Of a stretch of DNA of 51,359 bases, positions 38,331 to 46,429 are shown in pieces. This DNA comes from a bacterium (GTDB lineage: Bacteria; Elusimicrobiota; Elusimicrobia; UBA1565; UBA9628): NCBI GenBank assembly GCA_021796015.1, contig JAJYOT010000006.1, positions 1-51,359 of the forward strand, given 5' to 3'. The notes under the pieces are model-generated. The model searched no databases. It saw nothing but the letters and a program-made list of their open reading frames with translations, and was not told the origin of the DNA. The translations under genes and the position numbers were made by a program. Position 1 is the stretch's first letter, and every line of letters starts with the position of its first letter.

Positions 38331-38489
38331 TGGCGATCTCCAAAAAATGCCTGGGCGGAAAATCTTTTTCCGGCTCGGGAATGAAAACGTCGTCGCCTAA
38401 ATCGGAGAACAAGGGAAGCCCCTTGATGGCCTCGCGACTGAGGGGATCGTGAAAAGAGAAATCCTACTTTCCACTAATTCCGCCCGCAT
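38323..38489 (-). pseudogene. short frameshifted open frame upstream of the HEPN gene
   Basis: The frame ending at 38323 reads DFSFHDPLSREAIKGLPLFS and then DLGDDVFIPEPEKDFPPRHF, which has the composition of a real protein, but it follows a TAG. An ATG at 38489, just downstream of TATAAT (38505-38500), opens the neighbouring frame (MRAELVES). Together they look like a small gene of about 55 residues broken by one frameshift. Its end overlaps the HEPN ATG, so it could be the remains of a cognate antitoxin. Family not recognised. Confidence 0.4.
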
Positions 38490-38499
38490 CTCTCTTGAG

Positions 38500-38520
38500 A
38501 TTATATCACTACCGACGATG
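38500..38520 (-). promoter_or_regulatory. promoter-like motif shared with 36420-36440, copy 2
   Basis: CATCGTCGGTAGT followed by GA and TATAAT on the minus strand, upstream of the broken small gene and the HEPN gene. It matches copy 1 at 18 of 21 bases. Confidence 0.5.
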
Positions 38521-38533
38521 CTCATCGGCAGGT

Positions 38534-38863
38534 TTACTGATGTTGGAAAATGAAAAATGCGGCTAAAATAAGGAAAGAAAATCCGACAAAATGATTCCAT
38601 CTGAGTTTTTCGCCTAAATAGAACGTGGCAAAGACCACGAACACGGTTAGGGTGATGATTTCCTGGATGGTTTTAAGCTGAACAACCGAAAACTCGCCGT
38701 AACCGATGCGGTTGGCCGGAACTTGAAAACAATATTCAAAAAAAGCGATGCCCCAGCTAATTAGAATGACTTCCCACAGCGGAACCTGCCGGTAGCGCAA
38801 ATGCCCGTACCAAGCGAAGGTCATGAAAATATTTGAGCAAGTCAAAAGAAGGATGGTTTTCAT
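38534..38863 (-). CDS. DUF486/DMT-superfamily small membrane protein
   Basis: 109 residues with four membrane helices (TILLLTCSNIFMTFAWYGHL, VILISWGIAFFEYCFQVPANRIG, VVQLKTIQEIITLTVFVVFA, FVGFSFLILAAFFIF), matching DUF486 of the drug/metabolite transporter superfamily. Substrate unknown. It follows the SPFH gene after 8 bp. Confidence 0.88.
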   Translation of the reverse strand: MKTILLLTCSNIFMTFAWYGHLRYRQVPLWEVILISWGIAFFEYCFQVPANRIGYGEFSVVQLKTIQEIITLTVFVVFATFYLGEKLRWNHFVGFSFLILAAFFIFQHQ

Positions 38864-38871
38864 GCGGCGCG

Positions 38872-39756
38872 TTATTTGGTTATGGAATTAAAGTTGGGAT
38901 TAGAGGATCCCGTGTTGATGATGAGGGGAAGTCCGTCTTTTCCGGTGGGAACAAAGTAATAGCGCGTCGCGGGGTTGTCGAAGGCCTTGAGCTGAATGTA
39001 TTGCCGGGTCAGAGTCTTTGAAATCTCCATTTGAGCCTTGGCTTTCGCCTGGGCTTTGACTAAAATCGCCTTGGCGTCTCCGGAAGCCTGAATATCCTCG
39101 GCGTCGGCTTGGCCTTGGGCGTTGGTGCGGGCGATGTCGGCGTTTTCTTTTGCGATGTCTTCCTCGTAAACTTTCTGCTCCGCTTTTTGGTGAGTCGCGA
39201 TTTTATCCGATATCGCGTCGGTCACTTGTCGGTCGTATTGAATGTGATCAATGGAGACGCGGGCGATGACTAGCGGCATATCGGCCAAAGCCGCTTTCAA
39301 TTTTTTCAAAATGTCGCTTTCGATAATCGGAGAATCTTGCCCCAAGCGGTTGTGTTTGTGCCAGGCGAACTCCGTTCTGGTAATCGTCACAAACGGCGGG
39401 CGGATGACCTGGCTGTAGTAATGGGGGCCGATGGTTTGCGCCAATTCGTAGAGTTGACTCGCTTTCGGGCGATAAGTGACGGTGACGCGAACGAAAATAT
39501 GAAGAGCTTCTTCCGTCAGAACGTGCACTTCTTCGGTCCGGCTTTGCCAGGTAGTTTTATAGACAAAAATATTGTTCCAGGGGAAATGCCAGTAGAATCC
39601 GTCGGTCAGCGGTTCTTTCTGAAGAGAATGCTCGCGAAAAACTAATTGGCGAAGCCCTTCGTGTCCCGGGTCAATGAGCGTCCCGCAACCAGAGACGGAA
39701 AAAATCAAAGTTACGGATAAGGCTAAGGTAGTTAGAAATCCGCCAAGACGGTTCAT
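38872..39756 (-). CDS. SPFH/Band-7 domain lipoprotein
   Basis: 294 residues. The N-terminus ALSVTLIFSVSGC is a lipoprotein signal (lipobox VSGC). It is followed by an SPFH/Band-7 domain (about 28-190, DGFYWHFPWNNIFVYKTTWQ, SRTEEVHVLTEEALHIFVRVTVTYRP), an Ala/Glu/Gln-rich coiled coil (about 195-250) and a C-terminal tail. Prohibitin-like proteins scaffold membrane complexes or proteases. A lipid anchor in place of the usual membrane helix would put it outside the inner membrane. Divergent from guaB3. Confidence 0.85.
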   Translation of the reverse strand: MNRLGGFLTTLALSVTLIFSVSGCGTLIDPGHEGLRQLVFREHSLQKEPLTDGFYWHFPWNNIFVYKTTWQSRTEEVHVLTEEALHIFVRVTVTYRPKASQLYELAQTIGPHYYSQVIRPPFVTITRTEFAWHKHNRLGQDSPIIESDILKKLKAALADMPLVIARVSIDHIQYDRQVTDAISDKIATHQKAEQKVYEEDIAKENADIARTNAQGQADAEDIQASGDAKAILVKAQAKAKAQMEISKTLTRQYIQLKAFDNPATRYYFVPTGKDGLPLIINTGSSNPNFNSITK

Positions 39757-39794
39757 GAAATAATCTCTCCTTTCAGTATGCTAGCAAAACCCAT

Positions 39795-39822
39795 TTGTGC
39801 GCGTCCATGTATTTTGTATCAT
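39795..39822 (+). promoter_or_regulatory. possible promoter of the purine operon
   Basis: TTGTGC (39795-39800) and TATCAT (39817-39822), 16 bp apart, precede the guaB3 gene with its AAGGGAGGTGG ribosome site. The match to consensus is modest. No purine riboswitch is visible in the short leader. Confidence 0.35.
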
Positions 39823-39843
39823 ATCTCTCGAAGGGAGGTGGCA

Positions 39844-41004
39844 ATGTCTTTTTTTATTGGACGAGATAGACAAGCCCGGCGAGCTTATGGTTTTGACGAA
39901 ATCGCCTTGGTTCCGGGAGATTTAACGCTGAATCCGGATGAGGTGGACACGAAACTTTCCTTCGGTCCCATCAACCTAGAAATTCCTTTTCTGGCCTCCG
40001 CCATGGATGGAGTCGTAGACGTTTCTTTCGCCATTGCGATGGGAAAACAAGGGGGATTGGGGGTTCTTAATTTAGACGGGGTCAACACCCGCTATGACCA
40101 TCCAGGCGAGGTCTTAAATCAAATCGCTCAAGCCAGCCCCGAAGAGGCGACGGCCTTGGTTCAGGAAATTTACCAAAAACCCGTTAAAAAAGATTTGATC
40201 GCGCGCCGGGTTTCCGAAATTAAAGCCGGGAAAGTTCCCTGCGCGGTTTCGACCATTCCTCAAAATGCGGATTCATTCGGCCCCATCGCTCAGGAAGCGG
40301 GATGCGATTTGTTTGTCGTTCAATCCACCGTGGCCACGGTCCGGCACCAGGCAAAAAAATATAAGCCATTTGATATTGGGGCCTTTTGTAAAAAAATGAA
40401 AATCCCTGTCATCGTGGGAAATTGCGTGACTTATTCGGTCGCTTCAGAACTCATGGATGCCGGGGCTTCAGGGCTTCTCATTGGCGTCGGGCCCGGGGCG
40501 GCTTGCACGACCCGGGGAGTTCTGGGTCTGGGCGTTCCCCAGGTGACCGCGACCGTTGATTGCGCGGCGGCGCGGGATTATTATTATAAGAGGACGGGCA
40601 AATACGTCCCCATCATTACCGATGGGGGAATGTCTTCCGGGGGCGATATTTGTAAAGCCATTGCTTGCGGGGCCGATGGAGTGATGGTGGGTTCGGCCTT
40701 TGCTCGCTCCAAGGAAGCCCCGGGACGAGGTTTTCATTGGGGGATGGCGACTCCTCATCAAAATCTTCCGCGCGGAACGAGAATCCAGGTGGGGGTCACC
40801 GGAAGTCTGGAAGAGATTTTGTATGGTCCTTCCCGTTTAGATGACGGATCTCAAAATCTGGTCGGGGCGCTTAGAACCTGTATGGGGTCTATCGGGGCCT
40901 CTAATATTAGAGAAATGCAGGCCGCTGAAATCATCATCGCGCCGGCGATTAAAACCGAGGGAAAAATTTTCCAGAGAACTCAAAGAATTGGAATGGGCAA
41001 ATGA
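39844..41004 (+). CDS. GuaB3-family IMP dehydrogenase
   Basis: 386 residues without CBS domains. The N-terminus GRDRQARRAYGFDEIALVPG and the loop GPGAACTTRGVLGLGVPQ with catalytic Cys identify the GuaB3 family rather than canonical GuaB. FLASAMDGVVD, GGLGVLNLDGVNTRY and the end APAIKTEGKIFQRTQRIGMG agree. GuaB3 enzymes act as IMP dehydrogenases in the cases I know. The coupling to guaA (4-nt overlap) supports conversion of IMP to XMP here. Start at ATG 39844, preceded by GGGAGG; a longer frame from 39778 is unlikely. Confidence 0.9.
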   Translation: MSFFIGRDRQARRAYGFDEIALVPGDLTLNPDEVDTKLSFGPINLEIPFLASAMDGVVDVSFAIAMGKQGGLGVLNLDGVNTRYDHPGEVLNQIAQASPEEATALVQEIYQKPVKKDLIARRVSEIKAGKVPCAVSTIPQNADSFGPIAQEAGCDLFVVQSTVATVRHQAKKYKPFDIGAFCKKMKIPVIVGNCVTYSVASELMDAGASGLLIGVGPGAACTTRGVLGLGVPQVTATVDCAAARDYYYKRTGKYVPIITDGGMSSGGDICKAIACGADGVMVGSAFARSKEAPGRGFHWGMATPHQNLPRGTRIQVGVTGSLEEILYGPSRLDDGSQNLVGALRTCMGSIGASNIREMQAAEIIIAPAIKTEGKIFQRTQRIGMGK

Positions 41005-42575
41005 AAAATTCGAATACGGATATTCTCGCCGGGGTGAGGCCGGAAGAGAAAATTCTGATTCTTGATTTTGGGAGCCAATACACCCAGCTCTTAGCCCGTA
41101 GGTTGCGGGAACTTGAGGTTTTTAGCGAGATCGTCCCTTTTTCCATTTCCAAGGAAAAAATTTCGGAGATCGGTCCCAAGGGCATCATTCTTTCCGGCGG
41201 GCCTTCCGGGGTTTTAGATAAAAATGCCCCGAAAACTTCCGTCGATCTTTTTTCCTTGGGAATTCCCATTTTGGGAATCTGCTATGGGATGCAACTCCTG
41301 GTTCACGAGCACGGGGGCCAGGTGCGGGCTTCAAAAAACCGGGAATACGGAGAGGCGGAGGTTCGGGCCTTGGAGCCCAGCGCGATTTTTAATGGAGTTT
41401 CCGGTCTTTTTAGAGCCTGGATGAGCCATGGCGACAGTGTCGAGCGCTTGGACAACGGATTTAGGGTCATTGCTGAAACCCAGGATTGTCCAATGGCCGC
41501 AATCGCCGATGAGAAAAAGAAAATTTACGGGCTTCAATTTCATCCCGAGGTCGCTCACACCAGCCAAGGGGAAAAAATCCTTGAGAATTTTGTCCGCGGT
41601 GTTTGCGGAATCAAATCCCGCTGGACGATTTCCTATGTTCTTAAAGAGGCTGTTTCGCAAATTCAGGCCCAGGTAGGAAAATCGAGCGTTGTTTGCGCGG
41701 TCTCCGGCGGCGTCGACAGCGCGGTGGCCGCCGTTTTGATTGGAAAGGCGGTCGGAACCAGATTGCACGCATTTTTTGTCGATACCGGTCTTTTGCGATC
41801 AGGGGATCGCGAGCGGGTGGAAGGGGTTTTAGGACAATCCTTGGGTCTCAATGTCAAAATCGTGGACGCCTCGAAATTGTTTTTAAGGCGCCTTAAAGGC
41901 GTCAGCGACCCGGAAAAAAAGCGGAAAATCATCGGAAAAACTTTTATTGATGTTTTTGAAAAGGAAGCCCAGAAAATTAAATCAGCCACCTTTTTGGCGC
42001 AGGGAACTCTTTATCCGGATGTAATTGAATCGGTTCCCGTCAGCGGGCCATCTTCCATCATCAAAAGCCATCACAATGTCGGCGGTTTGCCCAAAAGAAT
42101 GCGTTTAAAACTCATCGAACCCTTGCGCTTTCTTTTTAAAGACGAAGTGCGGCGTTTGGGTGCGGAACTTCAAATTCCAGATGATATTTTACTCTCCCAC
42201 CCCTTTCCGGGTCCGGGGCTTGCGGTTCGGATTATTGGAGAAGTAACCGCAGAACGTCTTAAAATTCTCCGTGAGGCCGACGCTGTTTTTATTGACGAAT
42301 TAAAAAAAGCGGGATATTATTCCCAGGTTTGGCAGGCTTTGTCGGTACTTTTGCCGGTTAAAACCGTCGGGGTGATGGGAGATTCAAGAAGCTATCAAAA
42401 TGCGGTGGTTCTCAGATCCGTAACGAGCGTAGATGGTATGACCGCGGAATGGGCGCGCCTTCCGGAAAATCTGCTTCGCCGCGTATCCGACCGGATCACC
42501 AGAGAAGTGAGCGGGATTAACCGGGTGGTTTACGACATCACCTCAAAACCTCCGGCCACCATCGAATGGGAATGA
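41001..42575 (+). CDS. guaA: GMP synthase (glutamine-hydrolysing)
   Basis: GuaA aminates XMP to GMP using glutamine. The 524 residues contain a class I glutaminase domain (GGPSGVLD, catalytic CYGMQLL, FHPEVAHT), the ATP pyrophosphatase with the P-loop VSGGVDSAVAA (about residue 233), and the C-terminal dimerisation domain (PHQSVTSVDGM-like LRSVTSVDGMTA). It overlaps guaB3 at its start and purC at its end (ATGA at both). Confidence 0.97.
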   Translation: MKNSNTDILAGVRPEEKILILDFGSQYTQLLARRLRELEVFSEIVPFSISKEKISEIGPKGIILSGGPSGVLDKNAPKTSVDLFSLGIPILGICYGMQLLVHEHGGQVRASKNREYGEAEVRALEPSAIFNGVSGLFRAWMSHGDSVERLDNGFRVIAETQDCPMAAIADEKKKIYGLQFHPEVAHTSQGEKILENFVRGVCGIKSRWTISYVLKEAVSQIQAQVGKSSVVCAVSGGVDSAVAAVLIGKAVGTRLHAFFVDTGLLRSGDRERVEGVLGQSLGLNVKIVDASKLFLRRLKGVSDPEKKRKIIGKTFIDVFEKEAQKIKSATFLAQGTLYPDVIESVPVSGPSSIIKSHHNVGGLPKRMRLKLIEPLRFLFKDEVRRLGAELQIPDDILLSHPFPGPGLAVRIIGEVTAERLKILREADAVFIDELKKAGYYSQVWQALSVLLPVKTVGVMGDSRSYQNAVVLRSVTSVDGMTAEWARLPENLLRRVSDRITREVSGINRVVYDITSKPPATIEWE

Positions 42576-43465
42576 ACAATTTGAGCGCTCTCGAATTAGA
42601 AGTAATGGGGATTCCCCTTTTGAGAAAGGGCAAAGTTCGGGATGTTTATGATTTAGGCGACAATCTTTTGATTGTTTCGACCGATCGCCTGTCGGCTTTC
42701 GACTGGGTTTTAGAGACCGAGGTTCCCGATAAAGGAAAAATTTTGACGGAAGCCAGCCTTTTGTGGTTTGACCTGACCAAAAAAATCATTCCTAATCACC
42801 TGATCACGGCTGATATAAAGGAAATTCGGAGACTATTGCCGTCTTCGGTTCGGGCTCCCTGGGACGATTTGGAAGGACGAACGATGTTGGTTAAAAAAGC
42901 CCGGCGCGTGGATGCCGAATGTATTGCGCGGGGATATTTGGCCGGCACGGGTTTTAAGGAATATAAAAAATCACGTTCCGTTTGCGGTGAATTTTTGCCG
43001 GAAGGGCTCGTTGAAGCTTCTCAACTTCCGCGCCCTCTTTTCACCCCCTCGACCAAGGCCGATGCGGGCCATGACCAAAATATTTCTTTTGAAAAGCTTA
43101 AATCCCTTGTGGGGGCGGATATTGCCGTCAGGCTAAAAGAAGCGACGCTCAAAATTTATGAGTTTGCGGCTGCCTATTGCCGTCTTCGCGGAATCATTTT
43201 GGCGGATACGAAGCTGGAGTTTGGGTTTGTCGGTTCTGAACTCCGCCTCATTGACGAAATACTCACCCCGGATTCTTCCCGTTTTTGGGATGCGGCTTCT
43301 TATCGCCCGGGTTTTTCTCCGGCGAGTTTTGACAAACAGTTCGTGCGGGATTATTTGGAACAGACGGGTTGGGATAAAAATTCGGCGCCCCCGGCTCTCC
43401 CAAAAGAAATTGTTGACCAGACGCGCAGCCGATATCTTCAATTTTTAAAAATGTTAAAAGCCTAA
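42572..43465 (+). CDS. purC: phosphoribosylaminoimidazole-succinocarboxamide synthase
   Basis: PurC joins CAIR and aspartate. The product has the SAICAR synthetase order: LLRKGKVRDVYDLGDNLLIVSTDRLSAFD, ECIARGYLAGTGFKEY, TPSTKADAGHDQNISF, ILADTKLEFG and IDEILTPDSSRFWDAASY. It is the roughly 300-residue eukaryote-like long form rather than the 240-residue bacterial one. The start at 42572 forms ATGA with the guaA stop; ATG 42566 is an alternative. Its TAA overlaps the ATG of element copy C (TAATG). Confidence 0.95.
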   Translation: MNNLSALELEVMGIPLLRKGKVRDVYDLGDNLLIVSTDRLSAFDWVLETEVPDKGKILTEASLLWFDLTKKIIPNHLITADIKEIRRLLPSSVRAPWDDLEGRTMLVKKARRVDAECIARGYLAGTGFKEYKKSRSVCGEFLPEGLVEASQLPRPLFTPSTKADAGHDQNISFEKLKSLVGADIAVRLKEATLKIYEFAAAYCRLRGIILADTKLEFGFVGSELRLIDEILTPDSSRFWDAASYRPGFSPASFDKQFVRDYLEQTGWDKNSAPPALPKEIVDQTRSRYLQFLKMLKA

Positions 43466-43533
43466 TGCCTCTTCCAATAAACCATAAGGGCGGCATTGTC
43501 CCGTCCCTGAAATTTTATAAGGAGAGGGACTAA
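43465..43533 (+). repeat. intercistronic 69-nt element, copy C (purC/purS junction)
   Basis: Open unit of 22 codons ending KGGIVPSLKFYKERD. TAATG at 43463-43467 couples it to purC and TAATG at 43531-43535 to purS. AAGGAG near the end is the purS ribosome site. GTCCC (43498) and GGGAC (43526) can pair, and CCTCT near the 5' end can pair with AGAGG. Same length and arrangement as copy B, which has TGATG on both sides. Confidence 0.8.
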
Positions 43534-44012
43534 TGATTGCGGCTTCGACGCATAGAATAGAGGTTTCGCTTAAATCGGAATACGGAGACGCGGAATCCTC
43601 GTCTCTGGCTGTCGTTTTAAAATCTTCCGGAGCGCCAACGGTGTCTAAGGTTCGCAAAAGCCGTCTTTATGAAATTCGGGGCAGTTTCACCGCCGCCCAC
43701 ATTAATCGCTTGAGCCGGGATCTTCTTTGCGATCCGATTACCGAGGATTTTCGGGTTTTGTCCCAGCCACCCTCGACCCAGGGGCCTTTTTGGAGGGTGG
43801 AAGTGAGACTGAAACCCACGGTTTTAGATCCGGAGGCCGATACCATGAAAAATGCGATGACTGAGATGGGCTTTCCAGCTCCGGATTTCATTCGAATTGC
43901 CTCCATTTACAAAATTGAATCTAAATGCGGCAAACCCCAGATTGAATCCTCCGCCGTCCGCTCGCTTTTAAATCCCATCATCCATCTTTATTCAATTACG
44001 GCTTGTTCATGA
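43533..44012 (+). CDS. purS: FGAM synthase subunit PurS, tandem-domain form
   Basis: PurS forms the ammonia-channelling dimer with PurL and PurQ. Ordinary PurS is about 80 residues; this one is 159 and contains two copies of the fold. The first is at about 7-75 (HRIEVSLKSEYGDAESSSLA, YEIRGSF) and the second at about 86-158 (WRVEVRLKPTVLDPEADTMK, ASIYKIES). The second keeps the LKPTVLDPE hallmark, and the first has diverged. One chain could thus replace a PurS dimer, as the N-terminal domain of large PurL does. Coupled to purL by ATGA. Confidence 0.85.
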   Translation: MIAASTHRIEVSLKSEYGDAESSSLAVVLKSSGAPTVSKVRKSRLYEIRGSFTAAHINRLSRDLLCDPITEDFRVLSQPPSTQGPFWRVEVRLKPTVLDPEADTMKNAMTEMGFPAPDFIRIASIYKIESKCGKPQIESSAVRSLLNPIIHLYSITACS

Positions 44013-46429
44013 CCGAAAAAATAGAAAATCCAACTCTTCCTGTGCAGGTCTTATCCGATTTCAATTCGCTGGGGATCAAGGAATTAAAGAATCTGAGCGC
44101 TCAAAATCTATGGTCTTTAAATGAAAAGGAAATTCTCGCCGTCCAAGCCTATTTCCGATCCCTAAAACGAAATCCCACGCGCGCGGAAATTGAGACCGTC
44201 GCCCAAAGTTGGTCGGAACATTGTCGGCATAAGACCTTTAAATCTCCCATCCGTTATCAAGAAGGTTCCAAAACCGTTTTGATTAAAAATCTTTTTGAAG
44301 AGACTATCGCGCGCGCGACCCGCCAAACAAAAAAGCCTTGGTGTTTATCTGTTTTTAAAGACAACGCGGGGATTGTCAGTTTTGGGAAAAAAGGGCAGTG
44401 GGCTTTAGCTTTTAAAGTGGAGACCCATAACCACCCCTGCGCGATCGAGCCCAAAGGCGGCGCCGAAACCGGTCTTGGGGGCGTCATTCGAGACGTTTTA
44501 GCCGCGGGGCTGGGGGCCAAGCCCGTTTTATCAACGGATATTTTTTGCGTCGCTCCTCCGGATAAGAAATTATCCTTGCCTCCCAAGGCGCTTTCTCCGG
44601 AAAGAATTTTGAGGGGTCTTATCGCCGGGGTTAGAGATTATGGCAACCGAATGGGAATTCCGACTGCGGCGGGAGGGCTTTACTTTGACGAGGGATACGC
44701 TTTAAACCCCTTGGTTTTTGTCGGGAGCGTCGGAGTTCTTCCGGCGAAGGCCGTGAAAAAAGAAATTCGACCGGGAGATTTAATCGTGGTTGCCGGCGGA
44801 CTGACTGGAAAAGACGGGCTTCACGGGGCCACTTTTTCTTCCGCTAATTTAAACGGAGATGATCACTCAACGGCGGTCCAAATCGGGCATCCCCTCAATG
44901 AGAAGCGCGTGATGGAAGCTCTGCTCAATGCCCGGGATAAGAAGCTCTATCATTCCGTCACTGATTGCGGGGCGGGAGGCCTTTCCTCAGCCATCACTGA
45001 AATGGCCGACATTGTGGGCGCTCGCGTTCAACTGGAAAAAGAAAGCCTCAAGGCGTCTGATATGGAGCCGTGGGAAATTTGGGTTTCAGAATCCCAGGAA
45101 CGGATGGTTTTTGCCGTTCCGCCGTCGAACTTAAAAGCCTTTGAAAAAGTTTTTGCGGATGAAGGAGTAGAAAGCCGAGTGGTCGGGGAATTTGTTAAGA
45201 CCGGTCGCATTGAGGTTTTATGGAATGGCCGCCCGCTCATTAATCTTTCGCTTAAATTTATCAGTAACGGGATTCCTGTCGAGGAAAAAAAGGCCGTCTA
45301 TATTCCGCCCAAAGGGAATGAGTCTCGCGCTCTCCCGAAAAAATCTCTTGCGGAAAATCTCAAAAACATTTTGTCTCATCTCAATGTTTGTAGCCGTGAA
45401 TGGCTGATTCGGCAATACGACCATGAAGTCCAAGGGGGGACCGTGATTAAGCCTCTTCAGGGAACTCGCCACGACGGTCCCGGGGACGCTTCGGTCATCT
45501 GGCCGCAAGCCGCGACCAAAGACGTTTCGGATTTATCCGGTTTTGCCGTGGGTCACGGGCTTAACCCCGCTTCCGGGAAATTAGATCCTTATCAAATGGC
45601 GTGGTTGTGCGCGGATGAAGCCCTTCGCAATATTCTGTGCGTGGGCGCCGATATTTCCCGGGCCGCTTTCTTGGACAACTTCTGTTGGGGGAATCCCGAA
45701 AACCCGCAAGTTCTTGGTTCCTTGGTCAAAGCCGCCATGGGGTGCCGTGACGCTTCCTTGGGATTTCAAATTCCTTTTATTTCTGGAAAAGACAGTCTTT
45801 ATAACGAGTCAAAAGACGCTTCCGGAAAAATGGTTTCTATTCCCGGCACTCTTTTAATTTCCGCCATTGCGCCGGTTCCCAATATTGAAAAAGCCGTCAC
45901 GATGGATATGAAAGGACCAGGAAATTCCCTTTATCTGGTTGGTCAGACCGGGGAAGACATGGGAGGCTCGCTTTATCATGAAATTAACGGCCTTGCTGGC
46001 GGAGCGGTTCCGCGCGTAGATGCTCGGTGTGCGAGAAGAAATTTTGCCGCGGTCTATCAGGCGATGTCAAAGGGCTTGGTTGCCTCCGCTCATGATTTGT
46101 CGGAAGGCGGGCTTTTGACGGCGGTGGCCGAAATGGCTTTTTCGGGAGAATTTGGGGCGATGATTGATTTAGACGCTCTTCCCAAGCAAAAACCGATTTA
46201 TTCGGCTGAAGTTTTGTTGTTTTCCGAAACTCCTAGTCGTATCCTGCTTGAGGTAAAACCCGAACACGAAGCCGCTTTTCTCAAATGTGTCAAGGGTTCT
46301 TGCGTTAAGCGTGTGGGCTCAAGTATCGCCAATCCGATCATCAAAATTATCGGCCTTGACGGCTTAGTTTTATTTGAAGAGTCGACGGCCCCTTTTAAAG
46401 CCGCCTGGCAGAGGACGGTGTTGTCGTGA
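44009..46429 (+). CDS. purL: FGAM synthase subunit PurL (small type)
   Basis: Catalytic subunit making formylglycinamidine ribonucleotide with PurS and PurQ. The product of 806 residues has WSEHCRHKTF, KVETHNHPCAIEPKGGAETGLGGVIRD, TDCGAGGLSSAITEMAD, and SAHDLSEGGLL in the C-terminal half. There is no glutaminase domain, as purQ is separate. Start at ATG 44009, sharing ATGA with purS; the frame from 44003 would need TTG. Confidence 0.96.
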   Translation: MTEKIENPTLPVQVLSDFNSLGIKELKNLSAQNLWSLNEKEILAVQAYFRSLKRNPTRAEIETVAQSWSEHCRHKTFKSPIRYQEGSKTVLIKNLFEETIARATRQTKKPWCLSVFKDNAGIVSFGKKGQWALAFKVETHNHPCAIEPKGGAETGLGGVIRDVLAAGLGAKPVLSTDIFCVAPPDKKLSLPPKALSPERILRGLIAGVRDYGNRMGIPTAAGGLYFDEGYALNPLVFVGSVGVLPAKAVKKEIRPGDLIVVAGGLTGKDGLHGATFSSANLNGDDHSTAVQIGHPLNEKRVMEALLNARDKKLYHSVTDCGAGGLSSAITEMADIVGARVQLEKESLKASDMEPWEIWVSESQERMVFAVPPSNLKAFEKVFADEGVESRVVGEFVKTGRIEVLWNGRPLINLSLKFISNGIPVEEKKAVYIPPKGNESRALPKKSLAENLKNILSHLNVCSREWLIRQYDHEVQGGTVIKPLQGTRHDGPGDASVIWPQAATKDVSDLSGFAVGHGLNPASGKLDPYQMAWLCADEALRNILCVGADISRAAFLDNFCWGNPENPQVLGSLVKAAMGCRDASLGFQIPFISGKDSLYNESKDASGKMVSIPGTLLISAIAPVPNIEKAVTMDMKGPGNSLYLVGQTGEDMGGSLYHEINGLAGGAVPRVDARCARRNFAAVYQAMSKGLVASAHDLSEGGLLTAVAEMAFSGEFGAMIDLDALPKQKPIYSAEVLLFSETPSRILLEVKPEHEAAFLKCVKGSCVKRVGSSIANPIIKIIGLDGLVLFEESTAPFKAAWQRTVLS

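Noticed and set aside
28585..43533. The 22-codon units as genes for a conserved microprotein
   Set aside because: Substitutions between copies B and C are not concentrated at third codon positions (7/4/4), and copy A has a frameshift. A DNA/RNA element explains the data better, although translation is likely.
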